A stretch of 64,000 bases of DNA. Origin: Microbacterium nymphoidis (lineage in GTDB: Bacteria; Actinomycetota; Actinomycetes; Actinomycetales; Microbacteriaceae). Each line of letters begins with the position of its first letter. Position 1 is the first letter of the stretch. Positions 8,446-15,794 of this stretch are shown piece after piece. The notes beneath the pieces are model-generated. The model had not been told where the DNA came from and searched no databases. It was given only the letters and a program-made list of their open reading frames with translations. Made by a program: the position numbers and the translations under genes. The DNA lies in assembly GCF_021044885.1 (NCBI RefSeq), contig NZ_JAJNOD010000005.1, forward strand, positions 124,001-188,000, given 5' to 3'.

Positions 8446-8775
8446 ATGCGCGTCGCCCTGCACTCCGTCCTGCGCCCCGGCGCCGAAGCCGCGTACGAAG
8501 CCGATCACGCCACGATCCCCACGGATCTCGCGGAGACCTTCGCACGCATCGGCATCCACGACTGGACGATCTGGCGCAGCGGACGTGACCTGTTCCATCT
8601 GGTGGAGTGCGATGACTTCGCCGCCGCCATCCGCGCCCTCGCCACCGACGAGGCGAACGCCCGCTGGCAGGCCTTCATCGGTCGCCACGTCGATCATTTC
8701 TCGACTTACCGCGAGGGCGACGACGAGCAGGCGATGCCCGAGGTCTGGAGCCTTTCCGCGCAGAACGCGGGCTGA
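8446..8775 (+). CDS. L-rhamnose mutarotase family protein
   Basis: 109 residues, the family length (~104). The pattern RVALHSVLRPGAEAAYEADHATIP, the IHDWTIWRSGRDLFHLVECDDF stretch and the C-terminal MPEVWSL match RhaM/RhaU-type proteins, in which the Tyr, His and Trp residues form the active site converting alpha and beta anomers of L-rhamnose. A strong GGAGGAAG site lies 5 nt before ATG 8446. It follows the HAD phosphatase by 16 bp and is likely co-transcribed. No rhamnose kinase, isomerase or transporter is adjacent, so the physiological sugar is uncertain. Confidence 0.88.
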   Translation: MRVALHSVLRPGAEAAYEADHATIPTDLAETFARIGIHDWTIWRSGRDLFHLVECDDFAAAIRALATDEANARWQAFIGRHVDHFSTYREGDDEQAMPEVWSLSAQNAG

Positions 8776-8865
8776 CTCCCCCGGGCGCGCACCCGTCGCG
8801 GCCCCAGCGCTTGTGGCTGGCGCTGTCGGAGGTACGCCGCCGTCTGCGAGGGCGGCGACGTGAGC

Positions 8866-8910
8866 GCCGTGCCGCGACAAGCGATCTTCCGGCGCTGGTC
8901 GCGGCACGGC
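8866..8910. repeat. Perfect 13-bp inverted repeat in intergenic region
   Basis: GCCGTGCCGCGAC at 8866-8878 and its exact complement at 8898-8910 enclose 19 nt. A GACGTGAGC stretch overlaps or flanks both arms. It sits between the mutarotase gene and a lipoprotein gene and may be a terminator or regulator site. The rest of 8776-9015 holds nothing else I recognise. Confidence 0.6.
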
Positions 8911-9015
8911 GATGACGTGAGCCGTGCCCACGCGCCGCCGAGCCCGAGAGCTGGCGGTGGCTTCCGCCGCTGTGGCAAGCTCGGGAATCACGATCGACCG
9001 GAGTCAGGGGGACTC

Positions 9016-9516
9016 ATGACGCGCAGGATCGCTCTCGCGATAGCAGCACTCTCGCTGACGGCACTCATCGCACCAGGCTGCGCCAGCCAGCCGGCGGCAT
9101 CGGCGGGAAGCGCGTCTGCCCCCGCGGCGGAGTCATCCAGTGCTGCGGCGGAGATGGCGACCGCTGCAGAACCGGCACACGACGCCGACGAGCTGGCCGA
9201 TGCCGTTGCCTGCGGTCACGCGATGGAGGTCACGGGAACGGCCTGGCGTTCGGAGTTCCGCCACGCCAACGGCGACCTCGACGATGCCGGTTATGCCGCC
9301 GTCGAGCTCGTCCTGCGCGATTCGTGGGCCACCATCCTCACGGGCAAGCCGCACAGCGACGTGACCATCGCCGCCACCACGGTCAGCGACCTGGCGCGAA
9401 ACGGCGCCGATCTGAACGCCGAGGACTTCCAGGCCGCCACGCGGGCGCTATCCGAGGCGTGCGCGGGGATCGGCATCCTGGAGAGTCTGCGAGCCCTTCC
9501 CGGCCAGGGCGGCTGA
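9016..9516 (+). CDS. Putative secreted lipoprotein of unknown function
   Basis: 166 residues from ATG 9016, preceded by AGGGGGA. The N-terminus MTRRIALAIAALSLTALIAPGC looks like a lipoprotein signal peptide with the modified cysteine at position 22, although Pro at -2 makes the lipobox atypical. Residues 23-60 are an Ala/Ser-rich low-complexity tether. The rest is a small, mostly helical domain with two cysteines (VACGHAM and SEACAGIG). I recognise no family. It is expected on the outer face of the membrane. Small lipoproteins of this kind are common in Microbacteriaceae but have no assigned role. Confidence 0.6.
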   Translation: MTRRIALAIAALSLTALIAPGCASQPAASAGSASAPAAESSSAAAEMATAAEPAHDADELADAVACGHAMEVTGTAWRSEFRHANGDLDDAGYAAVELVLRDSWATILTGKPHSDVTIAATTVSDLARNGADLNAEDFQAATRALSEACAGIGILESLRALPGQGG

Positions 9517-9581
9517 GGGGCGATCTCGCGCGGGCGGCGCCGATGCGGGCCGGCGCAGCACGCTCTTCGCGTTCCGGAGGC

Positions 9582-10127
9582 TCAGCGCCCGTGGGCGGCG
9601 AGCCACTCCTTCGCCTTCAGCTGATTGAGCTGGTGATACACCTGCTGGAACATCCCGTCGGTCTCGGCCAGCGGCACGGTGCGCACCGTGATCAGCTCGC
9701 CGGAATCCAGCTGCTGCTCGGCGACGACGCGGCAATCCAGCGCCAGGAAGTAGTGCACGCGGTTCTCGTACCCGCCCCAGTTCGCCCAGGTCCACCCGAG
9801 CTCGACGAAGCGGCCGGCCTCGCGTCCGGTCTCCTCGCGCAGCTCCCGCGCGGCACAAACCCCGGGATCCTCCCCCGGCTCCACGCCGCCGCCGACGATG
9901 CCCGGAGCCACGATCCGGGCACCGGGCCGGTACTCATCAAGCACCACGGCGGAGCCGTCCTCATCGATCGCGAACACCGAGATCCAGTCCGCGGACTCAT
10001 GGATGTAGTACGGCGCGATCGTACGTCCAGCGCCGTCGAGGCAGGTGTCGGCACGGAGGTGGATCCAGCGGTCGTCAATGAGGCGTTCGCTGGACACGAT
10101 GGTCCACGGCTGCGGCGTTGCGGTCAT
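9582..10127 (-). CDS. NUDIX hydrolase (ADP-ribose pyrophosphatase-like)
   Basis: 181 residues. The NUDIX box GGGVEPGEDPGVCAARELREETG fits Gx5Ex7REUxEExGU and binds the catalytic Mg ions. The N-terminal half (TIVSSERLIDDRWIHLRADTCLDGAGRTIAPYYIHES) resembles the ADP-ribose/GDP-mannose pyrophosphatase subgroup, which hydrolyses nucleoside diphosphate sugars. The start is ATG 10127, 6 nt from TAGGTT on the minus strand. It is divergent from the frameshifted membrane gene, with both promoters packed into about 40 bp. Substrate choice is inferred only from overall similarity. Confidence 0.9.
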   Translation of the reverse strand: MTATPQPWTIVSSERLIDDRWIHLRADTCLDGAGRTIAPYYIHESADWISVFAIDEDGSAVVLDEYRPGARIVAPGIVGGGVEPGEDPGVCAARELREETGREAGRFVELGWTWANWGGYENRVHYFLALDCRVVAEQQLDSGELITVRTVPLAETDGMFQQVYHQLNQLKAKEWLAAHGR

Positions 10128-10133
10128 TCGTCG

Positions 10134-10139
10134 AACCTA
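10134..10139 (-). promoter_or_regulatory. Leaderless -10 element TAGGTT for NUDIX gene
   Basis: Minus-strand TAGGTT, 6 nt, ATG 10127. It lies 17 bp from the opposite-facing -10 at 10157. Confidence 0.55.
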
Positions 10140-10156
10140 GCCGAGCACTCTCTGGG

Positions 10157-10162
10157 TAGCCT
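10157..10162 (+). promoter_or_regulatory. Leaderless -10 element TAGCCT
   Basis: TAGCCT, 6 nt, then ATG 10169. Confidence 0.55.
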
Positions 10163-10168
10163 GGGGCG

Positions 10169-11046
10169 ATGAGCCCCGGATTCGATGCGGTGAACTTCGA
10201 GCCGCTCACGCGTCCGGTCGACGCCGTGGCCGTGCGCGAATCCGAGCGCCGAGGCGGCGGACGCTCGCGCTGGGGCGGCGTGGCCGCCATGGGATGTGCC
10301 GTTCTCGTCGTCATCGTGGTGGGCCTGCTCTTCGCCGGCGCATTCGCCATGGGTCCGCTCTCGGGAGGATCGCCGTGGTGGTGGCTGCCCTGCGGAATCG
10401 TCATCACACTGACCCTCCTGCTTGCTGGCTGGATGGTGCGCAGGGAAGCTCGATCCGTGCGCACCGGGCCGGAGATCCGCTGGCGTCTGGCGGAGTTCTT
10501 CGCTGCCAACCACGTCGAGCCCATCGCCGAGATCCGCGACCCGGACTACCGCAGCACGGTGTTCGGGGAGGGGCGGATCAGTCCCCGCCTGGTGAACGTG
10601 ACGCGGTGGCTGGACGACTCCGTCGAGGTGGGACAGTTCCACTACCTCGTGCCCGGGTACCGCGGAGCGCGGTCGCCACAGCAGTGGGATACGCACGCAT
10701 TCCGCTCGGCCCGTCCGCTCCGGATCTCCTCCTCGACGCCGCCGCGAACAACGCGCCGTGGAAGGCCGGCGGGCTCGCCAACATCGCCGATGTCCGCGAA
10801 CCCACGAAGCTGATCACCGCGACCGGCGCCCGGTTCACGCTCTGGGCGTGGCAGCGCGACCTCACCCGAGCCACGAGGCTGGCGGATCAGGACTTCATCG
10901 ATCTCCTGGGCCGGTTCACGGCGGATCTCGAAATCACGGGCGGCGTCGCCTATCTCACCTGGGATTCGCCCCTGGAGTTCGCGGACGAGCAGCACTGGCG
11001 GTGGATCTTCGCGGTGGCCGAGGCCCTCCGCACGCGCGTCGGCTGA
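10169..11046 (+). pseudogene. Membrane protein gene of unknown function broken by a frameshift near 10670
   Basis: The frame from ATG 10169 encodes two membrane helices (residues 32-58 and about 70-90) and a soluble part up to HYLVPGYRGA. After 10669 this frame turns into Arg/Ser/Pro-rich nonsense and stops at 10813. The neighbouring frame continues sensibly from codon 10672 (VATAVGYARIPLGPSAPDLLL) to a stop at 11046. Removing the CG at 10670-10671, inside the GCGCGG run, joins them into one ~292-residue protein. This is either a real 2-nt insertion that breaks the gene or a sequencing error in a GC run. The product family is not recognised. The promoter is intact and leaderless. Confidence 0.7.
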
Positions 11047-11107
11047 GCCGACGCTGCCTTTCCGCGACATCGCGGGCCAGCCACCGCACGCCCATCGCTC
11101 CATCGCA

Positions 11108-11113
11108 TAGCCT
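11108..11113 (+). promoter_or_regulatory. Leaderless -10 element TAGCCT for pepN
   Basis: TAGCCT, 6 nt, GTG 11120. It fixes the start of pepN. Confidence 0.55.
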
Positions 11114-11119
11114 CGAAGA

Positions 11120-13537
11120 GTGTCTTTGACGTTGCAGGAAGCCCGTGTCCGCGCCGAGCTCATCAGTGAGGTTGACACCGTCGCCCATTTCGATGTGACG
11201 CCGCTCGATCGGTACACCTTCGACGTCACCATCAGCTTCTCCTGCGCGACACCGGGGGCGTCGTCGTTCCTGGAGCTCGTGGGTGCGCAGGACGTCTCCA
11301 TCGACGGAGCGACCGCGTGCTACGACGGACAGCGCATTCTGCTGAGCGACCTGTCCGCCCGCAACGAGGTGCGGGTGCGCGCGAGCATGCCGTATGTCAC
11401 CGACGGCGACGGGATGACAGCGGTCACAGACCCCGCCGACGGCGAGCGGTACGTCAGCGCCTACACGGCGATGGACATCGCGCAGAAGGTGCTGCCGTGC
11501 TTCGACCAGCCCGATCTCAAGTCGACCTTCACCGTCTCGGTGACGGCACCGTCGAACGCCACGGTGCTCGCGAACGGCCGGTTCGACCGTCGCGAGGGCG
11601 ATACCTGGCACTTCCGCCCGACCCCGGCCTTCTCGTCGTACATCTTCTTCTTCTGTGTGGGACCGTTCGTGTCGATCGAATGGGACGAGCCGTACGCGCT
11701 CGCCGAGGGCGGATCGCTGCCGTTCGGCTGGCACGCCCGTGCATCTCAGGAGCCGCAGCTGCGTCGGGAGATCGACCGCCTGCGTGCGATCACGTCGGCA
11801 GCGTTCGCCTACTACACGTCCGCGTTCGACGAGCCCTACCCGTTCGAGGACTACCAGCAGGTGTTCACTCCCGGCCTCAACTGGGGTGCGATGGAGTTCC
11901 CCGGCTGCGTGTCGTTCCGCGACGAGTACCTCACCCCGGGCGAGCCGACGGCGGTGGAGCAGGCCGGTATGAACTCCGTGATCGCCCACGAGATGGCGCA
12001 CATGTGGTTCGGTGACCTGGTCACCTTCCGGTGGTGGGAGGACTCGTGGCTGAACGAGTCCTTCGCCGACTACATGGGCTACGAGGTCGGTGGCCGCGCC
12101 AGCGGCACATCGCTCTGGACGGCGGCGGCGCTGGGGCGCAAGCCCACCGCGTACCGGGCCGACTCGCGCCGGTCGACACACCCCATCGCGGAGGACGCCG
12201 AGAACCTGCCGGACGTGGACACCGCGTTCTCGAACTTCGACATGATCACCTATGCCAAGGGCAATGCGGTGCTGCGCCAGCTGGTGACGTGGCTCGGCGA
12301 GGAGGACTTCCTGCGCGGCGTCAACCGCCATCTGTCCGCGCACCCCTTCGGGAACGCCTCGCTCGCCGACTTCCTCGGTGCCCTGGACTCCGTGACGGAA
12401 CGCGACGTCCGCGGCTGGGCTGATCTGTGGCTGCGCACCACCGGTTTCGACACCATCACGGTGACGCGGGATGCCGGAATCCCCGTGCTCACGCGCATCG
12501 GCACCCGCCCGCACCGGTTCCACGTCACCGGCTTCGCCGAGGACGGATCGGTGGTGCGCGAAGAGCTGGTCGATCTGGCCGACGACGCGCTTCGCCTACC
12601 CGACTTCGCGGGACTCATCGTGGTTCCCAACTCCGCCGACGAGACGTATGCGCAGCTCCACCTCGACGCGGAGTCGCGCGCCGGCCTGGAGCGCATGCTC
12701 GGAGCGATAGAGTCGCCCCTCACGCGCGCTCTGCTCTGGTCGACCGCGGTCGCCGAGGTCGAGCGTGGCGTCCGCAGCGCCGCGTCTCTCGTCGCGCTGG
12801 CGGGTTCGCAACTGTCGGGCGACACCGATCCGACCGTCTTCGAAGGGGCGAGCGCAGCCGTGCTGCGCACCGCCGTGACGCACAGCCGCCCCAGCGAGCT
12901 GCCCGCGGTACTCGACAAGCTCACCGAGCTCGCCGATGCGGTGCTCGCGGCCGGCGACCCGCTTCGTGAGGCCGCCGCCGCACGCCTGCTCGCACGCACC
13001 GCCAGCGACATCGCCGTCCTCCACGACCGGCTCGAACGCGCCGAGGACCAGGCACTGCGCTGGCTCCTGGTGGCACGCCTCGCCGAGCTGGGCGACGCGT
13101 CAGCCATCGACCCCGAGGCCCGCCGCGACAACACCACGTCCGGCGCGCACGCCGCCATCCGCGCCCGAGCAGCCCTGGCGGATCCTGCGGCGAAGGCGAC
13201 CTGGTCGGAGCGGCTCGTCAGCGGTGAGCTCACCAACCGGGAGCTGAGTGCCGCCGCCCTGGGCCTCTGGGGCACGGGTCAGGCCGACCTCGTCGCGCCA
13301 TGGATCGTGCACGCCCCGCAGGAGCTGGCCGCCCTCGCGCACCGCTCCGGTCAGGCGATGGGCAAGCTCATCGCCGCCGCGCTGCCGTTCTATCCGCTCG
13401 CGGATTCGGGCGAGGAATTCGTGTCGGCGCTGCGTGCATCGATCGACGCCGGCCTTCCCACGGTGGCCGCCCGCGGCTTCAACGATCACCTCGATGACCT
13501 CGAGCGCGCCCGTACCGCGCACCTCGGCCAGGGCTAG
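11120..13537 (+). CDS. pepN: Aminopeptidase N (M1 family zinc metallopeptidase)
   Basis: 805 residues, in the family range. The exopeptidase motif is NWGAMEFPG (GAME at residues 256-259, GAMEN-like with F in place of N). The zinc site is HEMAH at 290-294 with the third ligand Glu 313 in WLNESFADYMG. The ALGRKPTAYRADSRRSTHPI block and the C-terminal helical ERAP1-like domain complete the layout of actinobacterial PepN. It removes N-terminal residues from peptides in the cytoplasm; no signal peptide is present. The GTG start is supported by a leaderless promoter. The gene ends 33 bp before a family B hairpin that may serve as its terminator. Confidence 0.96.
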   Translation: MSLTLQEARVRAELISEVDTVAHFDVTPLDRYTFDVTISFSCATPGASSFLELVGAQDVSIDGATACYDGQRILLSDLSARNEVRVRASMPYVTDGDGMTAVTDPADGERYVSAYTAMDIAQKVLPCFDQPDLKSTFTVSVTAPSNATVLANGRFDRREGDTWHFRPTPAFSSYIFFFCVGPFVSIEWDEPYALAEGGSLPFGWHARASQEPQLRREIDRLRAITSAAFAYYTSAFDEPYPFEDYQQVFTPGLNWGAMEFPGCVSFRDEYLTPGEPTAVEQAGMNSVIAHEMAHMWFGDLVTFRWWEDSWLNESFADYMGYEVGGRASGTSLWTAAALGRKPTAYRADSRRSTHPIAEDAENLPDVDTAFSNFDMITYAKGNAVLRQLVTWLGEEDFLRGVNRHLSAHPFGNASLADFLGALDSVTERDVRGWADLWLRTTGFDTITVTRDAGIPVLTRIGTRPHRFHVTGFAEDGSVVREELVDLADDALRLPDFAGLIVVPNSADETYAQLHLDAESRAGLERMLGAIESPLTRALLWSTAVAEVERGVRSAASLVALAGSQLSGDTDPTVFEGASAAVLRTAVTHSRPSELPAVLDKLTELADAVLAAGDPLREAAAARLLARTASDIAVLHDRLERAEDQALRWLLVARLAELGDASAIDPEARRDNTTSGAHAAIRARAALADPAAKATWSERLVSGELTNRELSAAALGLWGTGQADLVAPWIVHAPQELAALAHRSGQAMGKLIAAALPFYPLADSGEEFVSALRASIDAGLPTVAARGFNDHLDDLERARTAHLGQG

Positions 13538-13570
13538 TCCGGGTTCCACGGTCCTCTCCCGTCGAGGCGC

Positions 13571-13667
13571 GGTCCCCTCGCGGAACGAGGAGATTTCACC
13601 CAGCGGAGGACGAAACCGCCCCCGACCATCCCAATTGGGTGAAATGTCCTCTTTTCGCGAGGGGACC
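13571..13667. repeat. Family B palindromic repeat, single copy
   Basis: Two nearly perfect 31-bp arms (13571-13601 and 13637-13667) that begin and end with GGTCCCCTCGCG and its complement and contain the GAGGAGATTTC/GAAATGTCCTC core of family B. It follows the pepN stop by 33 bp and could terminate it. Confidence 0.8.
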
Positions 13668-13890
13668 CGGCGCAGATATCGGTCGCCGCACCCACCCAAC
13701 CCCGGATTTCGTGCACAGCGACGCACTGTTTTGCGATAACCCTCAACCACGACCACCGTGATCCGGCATTTTCATGGATCAGCACCACCGGGAGCGAACC
13801 CGCCACATCGCATTTCCCTCGCGATCCCTGTCACTCACTGCCTTTGCGACACCCGACAAGGTTCCCCGCCGTCCACTCTCGCGCACCCCT

Positions 13891-13906
13891 GTTACCAAAC
13901 CGTGAC
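13891..13906 (+). promoter_or_regulatory. Probable MtrA-binding direct repeat
   Basis: GTTAC, six bases, GTGAC: a direct repeat of GTnAC with 6-nt spacing, the arrangement known for the actinobacterial response regulator MtrA at cell-wall hydrolase genes. It lies 150 bp upstream of the secreted lysozyme-like gene at 14056, just before an AT-richer ATAACAAT stretch that may be the -10. The remaining leader to 14055 is GC-rich and probably structured; I cannot assign it to a riboswitch class. The stretch 13668-13890 shows nothing else. Confidence 0.5.
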
Positions 13907-14055
13907 ATAACAATTCGACCTCTCCGCTTGCGCTTTGCTCCCAGGCTTCGTCCAGGCTGCGCAAAAGCCGGGGGTTGAGGCTCGCTGAGTCGCACCCGAG
14001 CGACCGCGCCGGCCTCCCTGAACCGGCGCGCCCTGCCCCCTGTCCGCTGGAGATC

Positions 14056-14973
14056 ATGACTTCCTTCGCTTCCACCGATCCTGCGCTCGCGTCTCGACGC
14101 GCCTATCGCAGCACGCACCGCCCCGCTCATCGATCGCACCGTCTTCGCACGGCGATCGCCATCGGCCTGGGCGTTGCGACCGGCCTCGCCGCGGGAACCG
14201 CACCGGCTCTCGCATCGCAGGAGCCCGCTCGACTGGCCAGCTCGCCCGAGATCGTCACCCCCGTCGCGCCGATCAACACGGACATCCTCGCGGCCGTCGA
14301 CAACTCCCCCGCCTCCGAGGTGTTCGATGCCGCCGAGGCGGCCATCGCCGACGCTGCCGCCGCCCGCGACGAGGTGACCGCCTCCGGGCTCACGGTCACG
14401 GTGCCGGCTCCCGACTCGTCACCACTGAGCACCGCGCTGGTCGATCACGCCGAGGTTCGCACCCTGCCGCGCCAGCTCGTGCTCGGCGTCACCGACCACC
14501 TCACGGCCGAGACCACCGAGCTGACGGCCCAGACCGCGACTTACCGCGCCGGCCTCGCGGACGCACAGGCGAAGCACGACGCCGAGGTGCTCGCCGCGCA
14601 GCAGGCTGCGGAGGCGGCGGCCGCCGCCGCAGCGCAGGCCGCGGCTGAAGCGCTGGCCGCGGCAAACACCCCCGAGGGCGCGAAGGCCACCGCGCGCGAG
14701 CTCGCGTCGTCCCTGTACGGCTGGGGCGACAGCCAGTTCTCCTGCCTGGAGTCGCTGTGGACCAAGGAGTCCGGCTGGAACTACCAGGCGTACAACCCCA
14801 GTGGCGCCTACGGCATCCCGCAGTCGCTTCCCGGCGACAAGATGGCCAGCGTCGCCGACGACTGGGAGACCAACGCCACCACCCAGATCACCTGGGGTCT
14901 GCAGTACATCAACGGCACGTACGGCACCCCGTGCGCAGCCTGGGGCCACTCGCAGGCGACCAACTGGTACTGA
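14056..14973 (+). CDS. Secreted lysozyme-like (transglycosylase SLT-type) protein
   Basis: 305 residues from ATG 14056, with GGAG 5 nt upstream. Residues 1-53 are a long signal peptide ending in APALA|SQ. Residues 54-165 are a linker and helical part. About 170-215 is an Ala-rich coiled region (HDAEVLAAQQAAEAAAAAAAQAAAEAL). The C-terminal ~80 residues (CLESLWTKESGWNYQAYNPSGAYGIPQ ... WGLQYINGTYGTPCAAWGHSQ) are the goose-lysozyme/SLT-like fold, where Glu in the KESGWN motif is the expected catalytic residue. The two cysteines probably pair. It should act on peptidoglycan outside the cell, in growth or daughter-cell separation. Control by MtrA is suggested by the upstream direct repeat. Confidence 0.85.
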   Translation: MTSFASTDPALASRRAYRSTHRPAHRSHRLRTAIAIGLGVATGLAAGTAPALASQEPARLASSPEIVTPVAPINTDILAAVDNSPASEVFDAAEAAIADAAAARDEVTASGLTVTVPAPDSSPLSTALVDHAEVRTLPRQLVLGVTDHLTAETTELTAQTATYRAGLADAQAKHDAEVLAAQQAAEAAAAAAAQAAAEALAAANTPEGAKATARELASSLYGWGDSQFSCLESLWTKESGWNYQAYNPSGAYGIPQSLPGDKMASVADDWETNATTQITWGLQYINGTYGTPCAAWGHSQATNWY

Positions 14974-14991
14974 GGCTCAGACATCACCGTG

Positions 14992-15053
14992 AGACTTCCG
15001 TCCGTGGGCGAGAATCCGTGCAACGCGCCGCTTCTCACCCCGGACGGAAGTCT
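14992..15053. repeat. Family C palindromic repeat (long hairpin)
   Basis: A perfect 12-bp outer stem (AGACTTCCGTCC at 14992-15003 and its complement at 15042-15053) continues inward with GGGCGAGAA pairing TTCTCACCC, and is followed by TTTCG. It probably terminates the upstream gene. A decayed relative lies at 34398-34450. Confidence 0.75.
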
Positions 15054-15070
15054 TTCGTGTTGACGGGACA

Positions 15071-15076
15071 TAGTCT
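15071..15076 (+). promoter_or_regulatory. Leaderless -10 element TAGTCT
   Basis: TAGTCT, 6 nt, GTG 15083. Confidence 0.55.
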
Positions 15077-15082
15077 GATGCG

Positions 15083-15679
15083 GTGAGCATCGCCGCCTCC
15101 GGACCGACCGACGAACGCCCCGACATCAGCTGGCCGCTGCGCACCGAGCGCCTGCTGATCCGCCCGGCGACGCCCGCGGACGCGGCCGCCGTCTGGGAGT
15201 ACCGGAGTCTTCCCAAGGTGTACGAGTGGATCACCGCAGCGCCGTCCTCGTTCGTCGAGTTCGAGTACCACTTCAGCGCCCCGGAACGCCTTGCTCTCAC
15301 GCTCATCGTCGAGCTGCCGGGCGATGAGCCCCAGGTGATCGGGGACCTCATGCTCCGCCGCGGTGACGCCTACGCCCAGGCCGAGGTGCGAGACCGCGCC
15401 CGCGACGCCGAGGTGGAGCTCGGCTGGGTGCTGAATCCGGCGTACACACGCCGCGGCTACGCCACCGAGGCCATCCGCGCCCTCATGAACGCGGCATTCG
15501 ACCAGCTCGGCGCGCACCGCGTCATCGCCGCCTGCTTCGCGGCGAACGAACCGTCCTGGCGCGTGATGGAGCGGCTCGGAATGCGCCGCGAGGAGTACAG
15601 CCGGGCAAGCTCGCTCCACCGCTCCGGCGAGTGGATGGACAGCATGACCTACGCGATCCTGTCCAGCGATCCCCGCTGA
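15083..15679 (+). CDS. GNAT family N-acetyltransferase (RimJ/RimL-like)
   Basis: 198 residues. TERLLIRPATPADAAAVWEYRS is the usual start of RimJ/RimL-type acetyltransferases. ELGWVLNPAYTRRGYATEAIRALMNAAFDQLGAHRVIAACFAANEPSWRVMERLGMRRE contains the acetyl-CoA pyrophosphate-binding RRGYAT loop and the NxxSxxxMERLGM motif. Members acetylate N-terminal or other amines, often for modification or detoxification; the substrate is not known. The GTG start is fixed by the -10 hexamer. It is not in an operon with its neighbours. Confidence 0.9.
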   Translation: MSIAASGPTDERPDISWPLRTERLLIRPATPADAAAVWEYRSLPKVYEWITAAPSSFVEFEYHFSAPERLALTLIVELPGDEPQVIGDLMLRRGDAYAQAEVRDRARDAEVELGWVLNPAYTRRGYATEAIRALMNAAFDQLGAHRVIAACFAANEPSWRVMERLGMRREEYSRASSLHRSGEWMDSMTYAILSSDPR

Positions 15680-15686
15680 GCCCCGG

Positions 15687-15747
15687 TTTCGTCGCGCGCA
15701 AAACGCTCGAAATCCTCCCGAATAGGAGCCATTCACGCACGATGAAA
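15687..15747. repeat. Family A palindromic repeat
   Basis: Inverted arms starting TTTCGTCGCGCG and ending CGCACGATGAAA with G-T type mismatches. The right part GAGCCATTCACGCACGATGA is 95 percent identical to the copy at 579-637. It lies just after the acetyltransferase stop codon. Confidence 0.7.
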
Positions 15748-15782
15748 CCCATCCACCCGGCTCCCGTGTCGGTGGCGGCTGA

Positions 15783-15788
15783 GAGAAT
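15783..15788 (+). promoter_or_regulatory. Probable leaderless -10 element GAGAAT
   Basis: GAGAAT, 6 nt, ATG 15795. It deviates from TAnnnT at position one but keeps the exact spacing. Confidence 0.4.
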
Positions 15789-15794
15789 CGGAGC

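Noticed and set aside
13907..14055. Possible c-di-AMP (ydaO) riboswitch before the lysozyme-like gene
   Set aside because: Such riboswitches precede wall hydrolases in actinobacteria, but I could not align the conserved core; a covariance search would decide.
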